Shown here one piece after another: positions 17,316 through 27,778 of a stretch of 38,781 nt of DNA. The stretch's first letter is position 1. Every line of letters begins with the position of its first letter. The DNA is from an uncultured Succinatimonas sp. (GTDB lineage Bacteria > Pseudomonadota > Gammaproteobacteria > Enterobacterales > Succinivibrionaceae), in NCBI GenBank assembly GCA_900552905.1, contig USBR01000005.1:1-38781 (forward strand), read 5' to 3'. Made by a program: the position numbers and the translations under genes. The notes below the pieces were generated by a model. The model ran no database searches, was not told where the DNA came from, and saw only the letters and a program-made list of their open reading frames with translations.

Positions 17316-18854
17316 TTATTTGTCGTCATCGGCGTGAGTTACCGTATTTACAACCTCATCGATAGGATTTTCAGCATCCTCAGAGTCTTCTTTGACAATC
17401 TGACGGCTACGGATAGCTTTGATGCGGCGGCGACGATTTTGAATGGCGGCTAAGCGGCCGGTGAGGCGCTCAGACGGACCAAAAACCGGCTTTTCCTGCT
17501 TCAGGAACTTGCCCTCATAATCACTGCAGGCACGGACTACTAGCTTATATAAACCGATGACGGCGATGATATTAGGGATGACCATAAGGCCGTTGAACAT
17601 ATCGGCTAATTCCCAAACTAAGGTTACCTTTAAGAAGGAACCCATCATCAGGAAGCATAAGACAATGACGGAGAAGACATTGATGAAGCGATAGCCAAAG
17701 AGGAATTTAACGTTCTGCACGGCAAAGAAGTACCAACCGATAATGGTGGTGAAGGCTGCAAAGAAGAGGCATAAAGCGACGAAGCCTGAACCTGCCGGCC
17801 CCATACCCTTAACGAAGGCATTTTGCGTTAAAACGATGCCAGTAGTCTGACCGTCTAAAACGCCGGTGACTAAGATAACAAGAGCAGTAGCGGTGAGTAC
17901 CACGAAGGTATCGATAAAGAGGCCAATGATAGAGGCTAAGCCCTGCTCAGCGGGATGCTTAACACGAGCGATAGCGTGGGCGTGCGGGGTAGAACCCATA
18001 CCAGCTTCGTTAGAGAAGAGACCACGGGCTACACCATAACGGATAGCTTCCTTAATGGTAGCACCGACAATACCACCGGTAGCAGCGCTAGGATTAAAGG
18101 CACCGACGATGATTTGCTCTAAGGTCGGGATGAGCTGATCGATATTGATAACAACGATATAGACAGCGCCTAAAACATAGACGAGAGCCATTAAAGGTAC
18201 CATCTTCTCGGCAAAGCTGGCGATACGCTTAATACCACCGATGAAGATGAAGCCAGCTAAGAGAATGATAAATAAGCCGGTGACGGGAGTGGGGATATTA
18301 AAAGATGATTCAAAGGCGGTAGAGATGGAGTTAGCCTGTACCATATTGCCGATGAAACCTAAGGCGACAATACATAAAACTGAGAAGATCGCGGCCATAG
18401 AACGGCTGCCTAAGCCATAGGAAATATAATAAGCCGGACCACCGATAATACGACCTTGTTCATCCTTAGAGCGATAGAGCTGAGCTAATACAGCCTCAGA
18501 GAAGATGGTAGCCATACCAAAGAAAGCGGCAATCCACATCCAGAAGATAGCACCGGGGCCACCCATGGCAATTGCGGTAGCAACACCAGCGAGGTTACCG
18601 GTACCTACCTGTGCGGCAATGGCGGTAGCTAAGGATTGGAAGGAGGTCATACCATGATTACCGGCCTTCTCTCCATTAAAGCTTAAGCCACCAAAGACGT
18701 GCTTTAGGGCACGACCAAATTGACGTAACTGTACAAAGCGTAGATTGAAGGTAAAGAAGATACCAGCACCGACTAAGATCGGAATAAGGCACCAAGGACC
18801 CCAGAGGATGGAGTTGATGTCAGATACAATTTGTGTAAGTGAATCCATGTTCAT
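17316..18854 (-). CDS. Alanine/glycine:cation symporter (AGCS family)
   Basis: This is a sodium- or proton-driven amino acid carrier of the inner membrane, with 512 residues and about ten to eleven transmembrane segments. Family-typical sequence includes the N-terminal GPWCLIPILVGAGIFFTFNL, GPGAIFWMWIAAFFGMAT, and the highly conserved ARGLFSNEAGMGSTPHAHA loop. The hydrophilic C-terminus is rich in R, D and E. The start ATG has AAGG 8 nt upstream. A promoter (TTAGCT, 17 bp, TACAAT) predicts a leader of about 120 nt with a stable hairpin. The amino acid carried (alanine or glycine) is not determined by sequence. Confidence 0.92.
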   Translation of the reverse strand: MNMDSLTQIVSDINSILWGPWCLIPILVGAGIFFTFNLRFVQLRQFGRALKHVFGGLSFNGEKAGNHGMTSFQSLATAIAAQVGTGNLAGVATAIAMGGPGAIFWMWIAAFFGMATIFSEAVLAQLYRSKDEQGRIIGGPAYYISYGLGSRSMAAIFSVLCIVALGFIGNMVQANSISTAFESSFNIPTPVTGLFIILLAGFIFIGGIKRIASFAEKMVPLMALVYVLGAVYIVVINIDQLIPTLEQIIVGAFNPSAATGGIVGATIKEAIRYGVARGLFSNEAGMGSTPHAHAIARVKHPAEQGLASIIGLFIDTFVVLTATALVILVTGVLDGQTTGIVLTQNAFVKGMGPAGSGFVALCLFFAAFTTIIGWYFFAVQNVKFLFGYRFINVFSVIVLCFLMMGSFLKVTLVWELADMFNGLMVIPNIIAVIGLYKLVVRACSDYEGKFLKQEKPVFGPSERLTGRLAAIQNRRRRIKAIRSRQIVKEDSEDAENPIDEVVNTVTHADDDK

Positions 18855-18891
18855 AAAAATAACCTTATTGAGGATTAAGTGCGTTTATACG

Positions 18892-18917
18892 GTTCTGAGA
18901 CCTGAGGCCTGAACCTT
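18892..18917 (-). other. Hairpin in the symporter leader
   Basis: Read on the - strand, GGTTCAGGCC can fold back on GGTCT and GAACC with a small bulge and a 3-nt loop. It lies in the predicted 5' leader. I could not match the leader to the glycine riboswitch or another known element. Confidence 0.35.
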
Positions 18918-18982
18918 GAAGCGGCAGGGGGAGGACAGAAGGAGACGTAAAAAGCGCGACTTAAATAAAAGATGCGGCGCCT

Positions 18983-19011
18983 ATTGTACTCTAGATTTAA
19001 CAAATAGCTAA
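18983..19011 (-). promoter_or_regulatory. Predicted promoter of the AGCS symporter gene
   Basis: On the - strand, TTAGCT (19011-19006) and TACAAT (18988-18983) are 17 bp apart, placing the start near 18976. Confidence 0.4.
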
Positions 19012-19072
19012 TTTTTGGTGCAATGCACTAAAAAAGCACTAGCAAGAATAGTTGTGATTAGATTTGGAGCAG

Positions 19073-19100
19073 AGATAATAATGCCGGCTAGCGCCGGCAT
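19073..19100 (-). terminator. Probable terminator of the trmL-dedA unit
   Basis: ATGCCGGC (19081-19088) and GCCGGCAT (19093-19100) form an 8-bp GC-rich stem with a 4-nt loop, just past the dedA stop. The tail on the - strand is only TATTATTAT, so termination may be incomplete. Confidence 0.6.
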
Positions 19101-19109
19101 GAGGAAGGC

Positions 19110-19766
19110 TTATTTTGCTTTAGATTTTTTAGTATCAGCGCTAGCGTCACCGACGGCGGCATTCATCTTAGCGTGGATTTTCTTTTTAAAGTACATAACT
19201 AAGACAATGACGATAAGGAGACCTAAACCTAAATAGATGGCAGATTGTACATCGTGCACATAGGACATTAAGAGATCGCGATTGTCGGCAAAGAAGAAGC
19301 CTAAATAGATCCATACTGGCACGGAAATTAAGGCGGCAAGGCCATCCATGAGTAAGAAGGTAAAGAAGGAGATACGGCGACTCATACCGGCTACGAGGTA
19401 GATAGGGGAGCGCAGACCCGGTAAAAAACGGGCTACAAATAATAAGCCTAAGCCGTATTTCTTGAACTTCTGCTGAATCTGAGAGAAGCGACGGGGAGAG
19501 AGAATACGTCTGAAGGTACGAATTCTCTGAATACGATAACCGAAAATTCTACCGCCTAAAAACATGGTGCTGTCGCCAATAAGTACACCTAAAAGGCCAA
19601 CAACACACATAATGTGCGGATTGGTGTAGCTTAAGCCTGAGATGATACCGCCTGAAACTAAGGTAATGTCCTCAGGTACCGGTAGACCAAAACCACAGAG
19701 AATCAAAATGCCGAAAACTGCGGCATAACCATATTCAACGAAGAAATTAACAAGAAAATCTAGCAA
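19110..19766 (-). CDS. DedA family membrane protein
   Basis: This is an inner-membrane protein of the DedA/SNARE-associated superfamily, linked to lipid-carrier recycling, proton motive force and envelope stability. Of its 218 residues, the conserved stretches are GFGLPVPEDITLVSGG (about 24-39) and ARFLPGLRSPIYLVAG (about 111-126). The C-terminus is lysine-rich. The start is a TTG at 19766, with AGG about 7 nt upstream; the next in-frame Met is about 55 residues in and would delete the first conserved stretch. The gene lies 71 nt downstream of trmL on the same strand. Confidence 0.87.
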   Translation of the reverse strand: MLDFLVNFFVEYGYAAVFGILILCGFGLPVPEDITLVSGGIISGLSYTNPHIMCVVGLLGVLIGDSTMFLGGRIFGYRIQRIRTFRRILSPRRFSQIQQKFKKYGLGLLFVARFLPGLRSPIYLVAGMSRRISFFTFLLMDGLAALISVPVWIYLGFFFADNRDLLMSYVHDVQSAIYLGLGLLIVIVLVMYFKKKIHAKMNAAVGDASADTKKSKAK

Positions 19767-19837
19767 AATAGGGCCTATATAATTAAACGAAGCACAATAG
19801 AGTACATTTTAACAAATTTAATTTTGCTTGTGCAGGA

Positions 19838-20305
19838 TTAGAACTTAGCACCGGCATAATTAAGCTGTGACCAGGCTTCATAAGCTACCACGGCTACAGA
19901 ATTTGACAGATTGAGGCAACGGCTTTCTGGCATCATCGGAATGCGAATGCGGAGCTCCTCAGGAACGTGAGCATAAACTTCCTCAGAGAGGCCTTCTTTT
20001 TCACGACCGAAGATCACATAATCGCCATCTTCAAATTTAAATTGATGGTGGCAGATATGCGCTTTGCTTGAGGAGGCAATGAGGCGACGCGGCTTTTCTG
20101 TCTCTAAAAACTGTTCAAAGTTGACGTGCACGGTGAGATTAGCTAATTCATGATAATCTAAACCAGCACGGATGAGTCTTTGATTATCAAGATAAAAGCC
20201 TAAGGGGCCGATGAAATGTAAACGGGCACCACAATTGACGCTCAGACGGATAACATTGCCTGCGTTTGAGGGCATTTCCGGTTGATAAAGTACCAAATTG
20301 ATCAT
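19838..20305 (-). CDS. trmL: tRNA (cytidine/uridine-34 2'-O)-methyltransferase
   Basis: TrmL is a SPOUT-class enzyme that methylates the wobble-position ribose of tRNA-Leu isoacceptors using SAM. The 155-residue chain is the normal minimal length. The start MINLVLYQPEMPSNAGNVIR, the central FGREKEGLSEE, and the C-terminal knot segment MMPESRCLNLSNSVAVVAYE are all characteristic. AAGGAA lies about 10 nt before the ATG. In an AT-rich genome that uses TTA heavily, the modified tRNA-Leu species are likely important. Confidence 0.95.
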   Translation of the reverse strand: MINLVLYQPEMPSNAGNVIRLSVNCGARLHFIGPLGFYLDNQRLIRAGLDYHELANLTVHVNFEQFLETEKPRRLIASSSKAHICHHQFKFEDGDYVIFGREKEGLSEEVYAHVPEELRIRIPMMPESRCLNLSNSVAVVAYEAWSQLNYAGAKF

Positions 20306-20327
20306 AACGGTTTGTTCCTTTTTTTAT

Positions 20328-20411
20328 TTGCGCTTATTTTAGCGCATTTACTTAAAAATTTTAGAGAAAAAAGAGCGCTTCTCTGATAAAGAATTGCGCT
20401 TTTTAGCTGTT
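20328..20411. repeat. Paired GCGC-containing inverted repeats between trmL and ftsK
   Basis: TGCGCT (20329-20334) with AGCGCA (20341-20346) forms one palindrome. About 28 bp further, AGCGC (20374-20378) with GCGCT (20396-20400) forms a second, flanked by A and T runs. The phrase TTGCGCTT followed by TTTAGC occurs in both. They may be operators or terminator-like RNA hairpins. Confidence 0.4.
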
Positions 20412-20480
20412 TTTTTCAGCGAGTTTTTGCCTTTAACTCAAATTGCGGCACCTGATTAAAGGTGATAACATGCAGAGATC

Positions 20481-20486
20481 TATAAT
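20481..20486 (+). promoter_or_regulatory. Possible -10 element of the ftsK operon
   Basis: TATAAT lies 76 bp before the ftsK ATG. No convincing -35 hexamer is found at 16-18 bp, so an activator may be needed or the match may be chance. Confidence 0.3.
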
Positions 20487-20561
20487 CACAGAGATTTAGC
20501 AATTTAAGTTATTTGTAATCAACAACATAAATCCGTCAGGATTATTTAGGGTGGAGGAATT

Positions 20562-23500
20562 ATGTTTTCACGTCCCGCTTTCGGAACGGAAAAGGAACAT
20601 ACTAGTCTTGTAAGAAAGCTTTTATTAGGCTGTTCCGTAGTCGTGACTGCCATCATCTTAGTCATTATGCTCTTTCATCATCATGAGCAGGCCCGAGCCG
20701 TATCTGGTGAGCTTTTAAATCAAGCAAGCTCAAATCCCCTGTTAAATAATGAGCAGACCTCGCTTTTAAGCAAGGTTTTTGAGTATTTTGGTGGTGTGTC
20801 CTATTTATTCCCCTTACTCATAGTTTATGTAACCTATAAATTAGTCTATAAGCGTTTATCCTGGCGCAGTATAGATTTCTTTGTGGTGGGCACCTTTATT
20901 GTCGGCTTTAACTTTTTAGTTTTAGGCCTCTGCGCTTTAATGTCAGCTCTGTTTGTGGCCGGACAAAATGGCGCTGGCGGTATGTTAGGTGATTTTATCT
21001 CTATCGCCTTATCGCAAAACTTACCGAAAATTGCCGCAAAGGTAGTGCCTTTAGTGCTGATTTTGTGCGGTCTTTTCCTCTTTACCCATAAATCCCCGTT
21101 ATGGTTTTGCGAGCTCTTAGGTTCTTTAATCTGTGGCAATGTGCCATTTATGGATAAAAAGACCGAAAAAAATACCGCTACTGCAGAAGATACTGAACAC
21201 TCAGCTGAAGATGATGGTATTTCCATCACCACTAAGAGTGAGGAATCAGTACTTAAGAAAGAAGAGAAGAAAAAAGAAGACAAGAAAAATTCTGATACTC
21301 CTGTGCGTCATGATACAGAGCCAACCTTTGGTGATGAGGGTACAGCCCCTCTTAGCGCTAACTCTGATCTCAATGTCAATCCGCCGCGTTTTTATAAAGG
21401 ACCTACTGACGATCTTAAAGCTGATGTCCGCAAAAACTCAGTCTCTAAAGAGCCTTTATTTAAGCCTCAGCAGAAGATTGAGCCGATGTTCAACCCTAAT
21501 TTCGACACTCTGCCTGACAATGAGAATAAGAATACGGTCTTAGGATCTGTAAGTCAGAGCTTTGAAAGCTCGCAGACGCCAGCATCAGCTTATTCACATA
21601 ACAATACTCAGCCCTATGGCGCTAGTACTAATATTTTCAGCTCTCTTAGTGACAGTAAGTCTCAGGCTGTAGATGATAAGCGTCCGAGTACCTATATTCA
21701 TACCTCAAAGAGAACTTATCCTCAGGATAATATGAGAGCTAATGGTGATTTAGATCAGCCTAGCACCATTATTCATACTAAGAACAGAGGCAATACACAT
21801 AGCTTTACAAATCAAGCTTCAAGCTTTGCAAGTCAGGGCCTTACCAATACTAATATCAGTTATGGCAATAGTGAGATGGCTCCTACAGCTGTAGCTAGTA
21901 GCACTAGCGCTTCGCTCTTTAATCATGAGATAGGGAGTGCTACTAAGATCTTAGTGCGCAATCAAGATAAGAGCCGTCTTAATACTTTTGCCCCTGAAAG
22001 TCAGGCGGCAACTGCTCCTAAGACCATTGTGACACGCTTTGTGCAAAGTCCTGAGCCTTTAGCACCTCTTGATAATAAGCCTGTAAGCACGGTAATTACC
22101 CGTGCTCCTGAGGTCAGAGGCATGAATTTTGGTACTGAAGACGTCAATATGTATGAAAAGGATGAGGCCTTAGGTGGCACCTTTATGCATAAAGACGAGG
22201 ATAATTTTGAACACAGCGCTTTTGTACCGCATTATGAAGATGAAAATGAAAATATCATCTCCTTTAATGATGTCAATTCCGAATCTCAACATACTATTGA
22301 GGTCGATAAATTATCTAAAGCCTTTGTGCCGACAAGTGTCGAAGATCCTCATATTTTAGATAGAAATACCGAAGCCTTAATTTCGGAAAAAGATGTCGAT
22401 TATGATGCTTATAGTCATGGCACCCGTGGCGTTTTACCGCGTGAGGATGAGGCTTTGTTAAAGACAGACGACAGTCCTTTTGTTGCCGATACTCATACTA
22501 ATGCCCTCTTTAAAGAAGAGAAGGAAGAGGTAGAGCAATTTGCTAAGCCTCAGTATATAGAGAGGCAAGATGAGGAATTAGAGCTTGCATCTCAAAGCTA
22601 TAGTGCTCCTGAGAGCGAGAGCGCTTATGCGGAGCCTACCTATGTTAAGCCTCAGGATTTTACTGATAAGGCAAGTGAAAGTGCAGATAGTGTTCACAGC
22701 TCAGTACTTGAAAATGAAGGTTTAGCTAATCTAAGCGTAAAGCCTGAGGAAAATCCTTTAACTGTTTTCCCAACTAAAAAGTATTCCTGCTCGACACAGA
22801 CAGCCCCAGAGTTTATCTATGATGATTGGCGTCCGGCTTTCTCCTTATTAAAGCTTTCTGATAAAAAGGTTTTAATGGATGAGGAAACCGTTAAGGCTTG
22901 TATTGAGCGCATCAATAAATTCATGCATGACTTTAAGATTAAAGCCCATGTCGAGCGCTATTTATCAGGCCCTGTGGTCACGCAATATGATTTAGGTTTA
23001 GAGCCTGGGGTCAAATCCTCCACCATTCGCGGGGTGCAGATGGATTTAACCCGCAATCTTTTAGTTAAGTCAGTGCGTATTTTAGATGTAGTACCAGGTA
23101 CTCCTTATGTAGGTTTAGAGCTACCTAATCCTAAGCGTCAGCTCATTACTTTAGGCGATGTGGTAACTCAGGATGAATTTACCCATACTAAGGCTTCCTT
23201 ACCTATATGTTTAGGTGTAAATGTAGTCGGTAAGCCTGTAGTTGCTGATTTAGCCCAAGCCCCGCACCTTTTAATCTGCGGTACCACCGGTTCAGGTAAG
23301 TCTGCAGGTGTCAATTCTATGATCCTGTCCTTACTTTTAGCCTGCTCGCCGGCTGAATTGCGCTTAGTGCTTATCGATCCTAAGCAAGTAGAGTTTAGCC
23401 TCTACGCGGGCTTACCGCATTTGATAACCCCGATCATTACTGAAACTGAACCGGCTTTAGCCGCTTTAGATTGGTTAGTCTCCGAGATGGAAAATCGCTA

Positions 23501-24299
23501 TGCTCTCATCCGCAATCTGCATATGCATAATATCGATGAGTGCAATGCCATTATCCGTGAGGCTAATGCTCAAGGTCAGGTTGTTTATGATCCAGCATGG
23601 ACTGCAGATATGGGAGGCACTCCGCCTGAGTTAAAACCTGTGCCTAAGATCGTGCTGATTATCGATGAGTTTGCCGATTTAATGGCCACCTCTTCTGGCA
23701 ATAAGAAGGGCTCACGTAATTTAGAGACCCTATTGCGGCGCTTAACTGCTAAGGCCCGTGCTGCCGGTATCCATCTCATTATGGCGACCCAAACTCCGCG
23801 TGCTGAGGTGGTAACTGGTGTTATCAAGGCTAATATGCCGTCCCGTATTGCCTATACTGTACAGTCAGGTACCGATTCTCGCGTCATTTTAGATGAGCCC
23901 GGTGCAGAAAATCTCTTAGGCAATGGCGATATGCTTGTCAATTATCAAAAGCTTGAAGGCTCTAAAACCTTCAGAGCGCATGGTCCTTTTGCCTGCAATG
24001 ATGATGTTAAGAATATCGTTAAAGCTTGGATCGATTATGCAGGTGATCCTGAATATATTGAGGGTGTTACCGATTATGATGATGAAAGCGAGGAGGAGGC
24101 AATATCTGAGGATACCCAAGGCCAAAGCCCGAGTATCGATAAGATCTTCGATCAAGTCGCTCAATATGCCCGTGAATATTATGCTTCTAAGCAAAAATCA
24201 CCGCCAATTAGCGATATTCAGGTAAACTTCAATGTAGGTTATGCACGTGCAAAGCGTCTAAAAATGCAATTGATTAGAGAGGGCGTGGTAGATGAATAA
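20562..24299 (+). CDS. ftsK: DNA translocase FtsK
   Basis: FtsK couples cell division to chromosome dimer resolution: its N-terminus sits in the divisome and its motor pumps DNA toward dif. The 1245-residue protein has transmembrane segments around 19-38, 72-90, 103-133 and 155-180. A long low-complexity linker rich in S, T, N, D and E (about 195-750) follows, then the RecA-like motor with Walker A GTTGSGKSAG (907-916) and Walker B VLIIDEFADL (about 1031-1040). The C-terminal winged-helix gamma domain that reads KOPS covers about 1180-1245. The ribosome binding site GGAGG is strong. It overlaps lolA by 8 nt, the usual gammaproteobacterial order. Confidence 0.97.
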   Translation: MFSRPAFGTEKEHTSLVRKLLLGCSVVVTAIILVIMLFHHHEQARAVSGELLNQASSNPLLNNEQTSLLSKVFEYFGGVSYLFPLLIVYVTYKLVYKRLSWRSIDFFVVGTFIVGFNFLVLGLCALMSALFVAGQNGAGGMLGDFISIALSQNLPKIAAKVVPLVLILCGLFLFTHKSPLWFCELLGSLICGNVPFMDKKTEKNTATAEDTEHSAEDDGISITTKSEESVLKKEEKKKEDKKNSDTPVRHDTEPTFGDEGTAPLSANSDLNVNPPRFYKGPTDDLKADVRKNSVSKEPLFKPQQKIEPMFNPNFDTLPDNENKNTVLGSVSQSFESSQTPASAYSHNNTQPYGASTNIFSSLSDSKSQAVDDKRPSTYIHTSKRTYPQDNMRANGDLDQPSTIIHTKNRGNTHSFTNQASSFASQGLTNTNISYGNSEMAPTAVASSTSASLFNHEIGSATKILVRNQDKSRLNTFAPESQAATAPKTIVTRFVQSPEPLAPLDNKPVSTVITRAPEVRGMNFGTEDVNMYEKDEALGGTFMHKDEDNFEHSAFVPHYEDENENIISFNDVNSESQHTIEVDKLSKAFVPTSVEDPHILDRNTEALISEKDVDYDAYSHGTRGVLPREDEALLKTDDSPFVADTHTNALFKEEKEEVEQFAKPQYIERQDEELELASQSYSAPESESAYAEPTYVKPQDFTDKASESADSVHSSVLENEGLANLSVKPEENPLTVFPTKKYSCSTQTAPEFIYDDWRPAFSLLKLSDKKVLMDEETVKACIERINKFMHDFKIKAHVERYLSGPVVTQYDLGLEPGVKSSTIRGVQMDLTRNLLVKSVRILDVVPGTPYVGLELPNPKRQLITLGDVVTQDEFTHTKASLPICLGVNVVGKPVVADLAQAPHLLICGTTGSGKSAGVNSMILSLLLACSPAELRLVLIDPKQVEFSLYAGLPHLITPIITETEPALAALDWLVSEMENRYALIRNLHMHNIDECNAIIREANAQGQVVYDPAWTADMGGTPPELKPVPKIVLIIDEFADLMATSSGNKKGSRNLETLLRRLTAKARAAGIHLIMATQTPRAEVVTGVIKANMPSRIAYTVQSGTDSRVILDEPGAENLLGNGDMLVNYQKLEGSKTFRAHGPFACNDDVKNIVKAWIDYAGDPEYIEGVTDYDDESEEEAISEDTQGQSPSIDKIFDQVAQYAREYYASKQKSPPISDIQVNFNVGYARAKRLKMQLIREGVVDE

Positions 24300-24909
24300 G
24301 CTCAAAAATTTTCTAAAGTTTGTAACTTTATCTTTAGGCTTACTTGGGGCCTGTACCGCTTTAGCTGGAGCTTCAAGCGATCTTAAAGCGCGTTTACAGA
24401 GCTTTGAAGCTTTAAGCTGTAATTTTGAACAGGAAGTTTTAAAGAGCAATGGCGCGGTAGTTTCAACTTCACAGGGGCGTCTATTAGTGGCCAAGCCCGA
24501 TCGCCTGATGATGTATACCGCAAGCCCGGATGAGCAATATCTTTTTACTAAGGATGAGGCGGTTTATTTTTACGATCCTTTTGTCAATCAAGTCTCGATT
24601 TTCTCTGTTGCTGATTTAAATACCGCGCCGTTTTTATTGTTAAATTCAAGCGATCCTAAGCTGTGGGCTCAATATACTGTTAAGTCTAAAGGTGAGAGCT
24701 TTAGCTTAAAGCCTAAGTCCTCAAAAGAATTTCAGGAAATTGAGCTGAACTTTAAGGGTAAGACCTTAGAGAGTTTGGTCATTTTGATGAAAAACGGTAA
24801 TAAGAATATCTATAAGCTCAGCTCACAGCAAAATCAGGTCAATATGCAGGATTTTGAGGTAGCTATTCCCGATGATGCTGAGGTAGATGATGAGCGTCGA
24901 TCCCACTGA
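24292..24909 (+). CDS. lolA: Outer-membrane lipoprotein carrier LolA
   Basis: LolA shuttles lipoproteins across the periplasm from LolCDE to LolB. The 205-residue precursor (E. coli 203) begins with a cleavable signal peptide (about 1-26, ending near ALAGA). The LolA fold follows: LQSFEALSCNFEQEVL, then SQGRLLVAKPDRLMMY and EQYLFTKDEAVYFYDPFVNQV. The start codon overlaps the ftsK stop. The signal region also contains LGAC, which resembles a lipobox; soluble LolA is expected, so signal peptidase I cleavage after it is the default reading. The 3' end overlaps rarA. Confidence 0.92.
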   Translation: MNKLKNFLKFVTLSLGLLGACTALAGASSDLKARLQSFEALSCNFEQEVLKSNGAVVSTSQGRLLVAKPDRLMMYTASPDEQYLFTKDEAVYFYDPFVNQVSIFSVADLNTAPFLLLNSSDPKLWAQYTVKSKGESFSLKPKSSKEFQEIELNFKGKTLESLVILMKNGNKNIYKLSSQQNQVNMQDFEVAIPDDAEVDDERRSH

Positions 24910-26338
24910 TCTTTTCAGCTCGCAATTGCAGGCAGAGGAAGATAAGGCTCAGGCTGATAGATCCTCAGCCTCTTTAGAATTTGCGCCTTTAGCGGCAAGA
25001 TTGCGCCCTGAAACTATCGCAGAATATGTAGGTCAGAGCCATCTTTTAGCTAAGGGTAAGCCTTTGAGGCTCGCTTTAGATCGCGGTCAGTTATATTCGA
25101 TGATCCTCTGGGGTCCTCCGGGTGTGGGTAAAACCACCTTAGCTTTAATGTTCGCTAAAGCCTCGCAAGCTTTTTTTGAACAGCTACCGGCTGTGACCTC
25201 GGGCATTAAGGATATTCGTGAGGCTATTGCGCGAGCGACCTTGCGAAAATCTCGCGGTACGCGGACTTTATTATTTGTCGATGAGGTGCATCGCTTTAAT
25301 AAGTCACAGCAAGATGCCTTTTTACCGCATATTGAAAACGGCACAATTATCTTTATCGGTGCTACTACCGAAAATCCTTCCTTTAGTGTCAATCAAGCCT
25401 TGCTCTCACGCACTAGAGTCTATGTTTTGCAAAAGCTTACTGAAGAGGAGCTTGCGCATCTATTAGATCTAGCTTTACATTCAGAGCGCGGTCTTTTAAA
25501 GGATAATTTAAAGCTTGATGAGGGGGCACAGGCAGCTTTAGTCGCTCTTGCCGATGGCGATGGGCGTCATCTTTTAAATCTTTTAGAAATGGCTTCGGAA
25601 CTTGCAGCTCCCCTTAAGAGCGGTGAGCGTCTTATCACTAAGACTATGATAGGCGCAGTTGCCGGACGGCGTTTATTAAATTATGACAAGGGCGCCGATG
25701 CTTTTTATGAGCTTATCTCGGCCTTTCATAAATCTGTGCGTGGCAGTGCTCCCGATGCGGCTTTATATTGGTATGCGCGTATTTTAGAGGCCGGAGGCGA
25801 TCCTCTCTATGTAGCGCGTCGACTTTTAGCTATCGCCACTGAGGATGTGGGCCTTGCCGATCCTAAAGCTATGACAGTAGCTCTCAATGCTTGGGATATC
25901 TTTGAGCGCGTCGGCGCTTATGAAGGAGAGAGGGCTATTGCGGAGGCGGCTGTCTATATGGCCCTAGCGCCTAAGAGTAATCATCTCTATACCGCTTTTC
26001 ATAAAGCCCGCGAGGATGCACAGCGCACCGGACGCCTTGAGGTGCCCTTATATCTGCGCAATGCTCCTACTAAGCTTATGGAGGATTTAGGCTATAAAGA
26101 TGGTTATCGCTATGCCCATGATTTCCCTGGCGCTTATGCCGATGGCGAATGCTTCTTCCCACAGGAATTATGCGGCACTGTCTACTATACGCCCTCAGAT
26201 CGAGGCTTAGAGGCAGCTTTAGGACGCAAACGCGATTATCTTAAAGAGCGCGATCATCTTTCAAAACAGCGCCGTTATCCTGAAGGTTATAGAGGTGCTA
26301 AGGTGACTTTTAGCGAGGATGATAAGTCTTTATCCTAA
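24890..26338 (+). CDS. rarA: Replication-associated recombination protein A (RarA/MgsA)
   Basis: RarA is an AAA+ ATPase related to clamp-loader subunits that acts at stalled replication forks. Walker A is GPPGVGKTT (75-83), Walker B is LFVDEVHRF, sensor 1 is GATTENPSF, and the C-terminal tetramerisation region includes AFHKSVRGSAPDAALYW and the LYVARRLLAIATEDVGLADP motif. I prefer the second of two adjacent ATG codons (24890, 482 residues) because GAGG lies 6 nt upstream. It is somewhat longer at the C-terminus than E. coli RarA (447). It overlaps the end of lolA by 20 nt. Confidence 0.95.
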   Translation: MSVDPTDLFSSQLQAEEDKAQADRSSASLEFAPLAARLRPETIAEYVGQSHLLAKGKPLRLALDRGQLYSMILWGPPGVGKTTLALMFAKASQAFFEQLPAVTSGIKDIREAIARATLRKSRGTRTLLFVDEVHRFNKSQQDAFLPHIENGTIIFIGATTENPSFSVNQALLSRTRVYVLQKLTEEELAHLLDLALHSERGLLKDNLKLDEGAQAALVALADGDGRHLLNLLEMASELAAPLKSGERLITKTMIGAVAGRRLLNYDKGADAFYELISAFHKSVRGSAPDAALYWYARILEAGGDPLYVARRLLAIATEDVGLADPKAMTVALNAWDIFERVGAYEGERAIAEAAVYMALAPKSNHLYTAFHKAREDAQRTGRLEVPLYLRNAPTKLMEDLGYKDGYRYAHDFPGAYADGECFFPQELCGTVYYTPSDRGLEAALGRKRDYLKERDHLSKQRRYPEGYRGAKVTFSEDDKSLS

Positions 26339-26395
26339 GGAAGACTTGCGTAAAAGTGAAAGCGTGTGGGAAATAAGATTTTTTATCCCGCTCTA

Positions 26396-26404
26396 TGCTA
26401 AAAT
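26396..26404 (+). promoter_or_regulatory. Possible extended -10 promoter of serS
   Basis: TGCTAAAAT is an extended -10 element. No clear -35 is seen. The 132-nt gap after rarA contains no terminator hairpin with a T run, so serS may also be read from upstream. Confidence 0.35.
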
Positions 26405-26449
26405 ATGCAACGAAAATTTTTTAGCTTAAGCTTAAAAAGCATTAGTTAA

Positions 26450-27777
<1,328 letters not shown>

Positions 27778-27778
<1 letters not shown>

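Noticed and set aside
18855..18976. Glycine riboswitch in the AGCS symporter leader
   Set aside because: Such symporters often have one, and the + strand here contains GGACAGA and GAAGCGGCA fragments. They are on the wrong strand for the symporter, no + strand gene follows, and the paired regions of the aptamer are missing.
20846..21283. Long antisense frames inside ftsK, purH, rarA and other genes
   Set aside because: They mirror the codon pattern of well-supported genes on the opposite strand and show no family features or ribosome binding sites.
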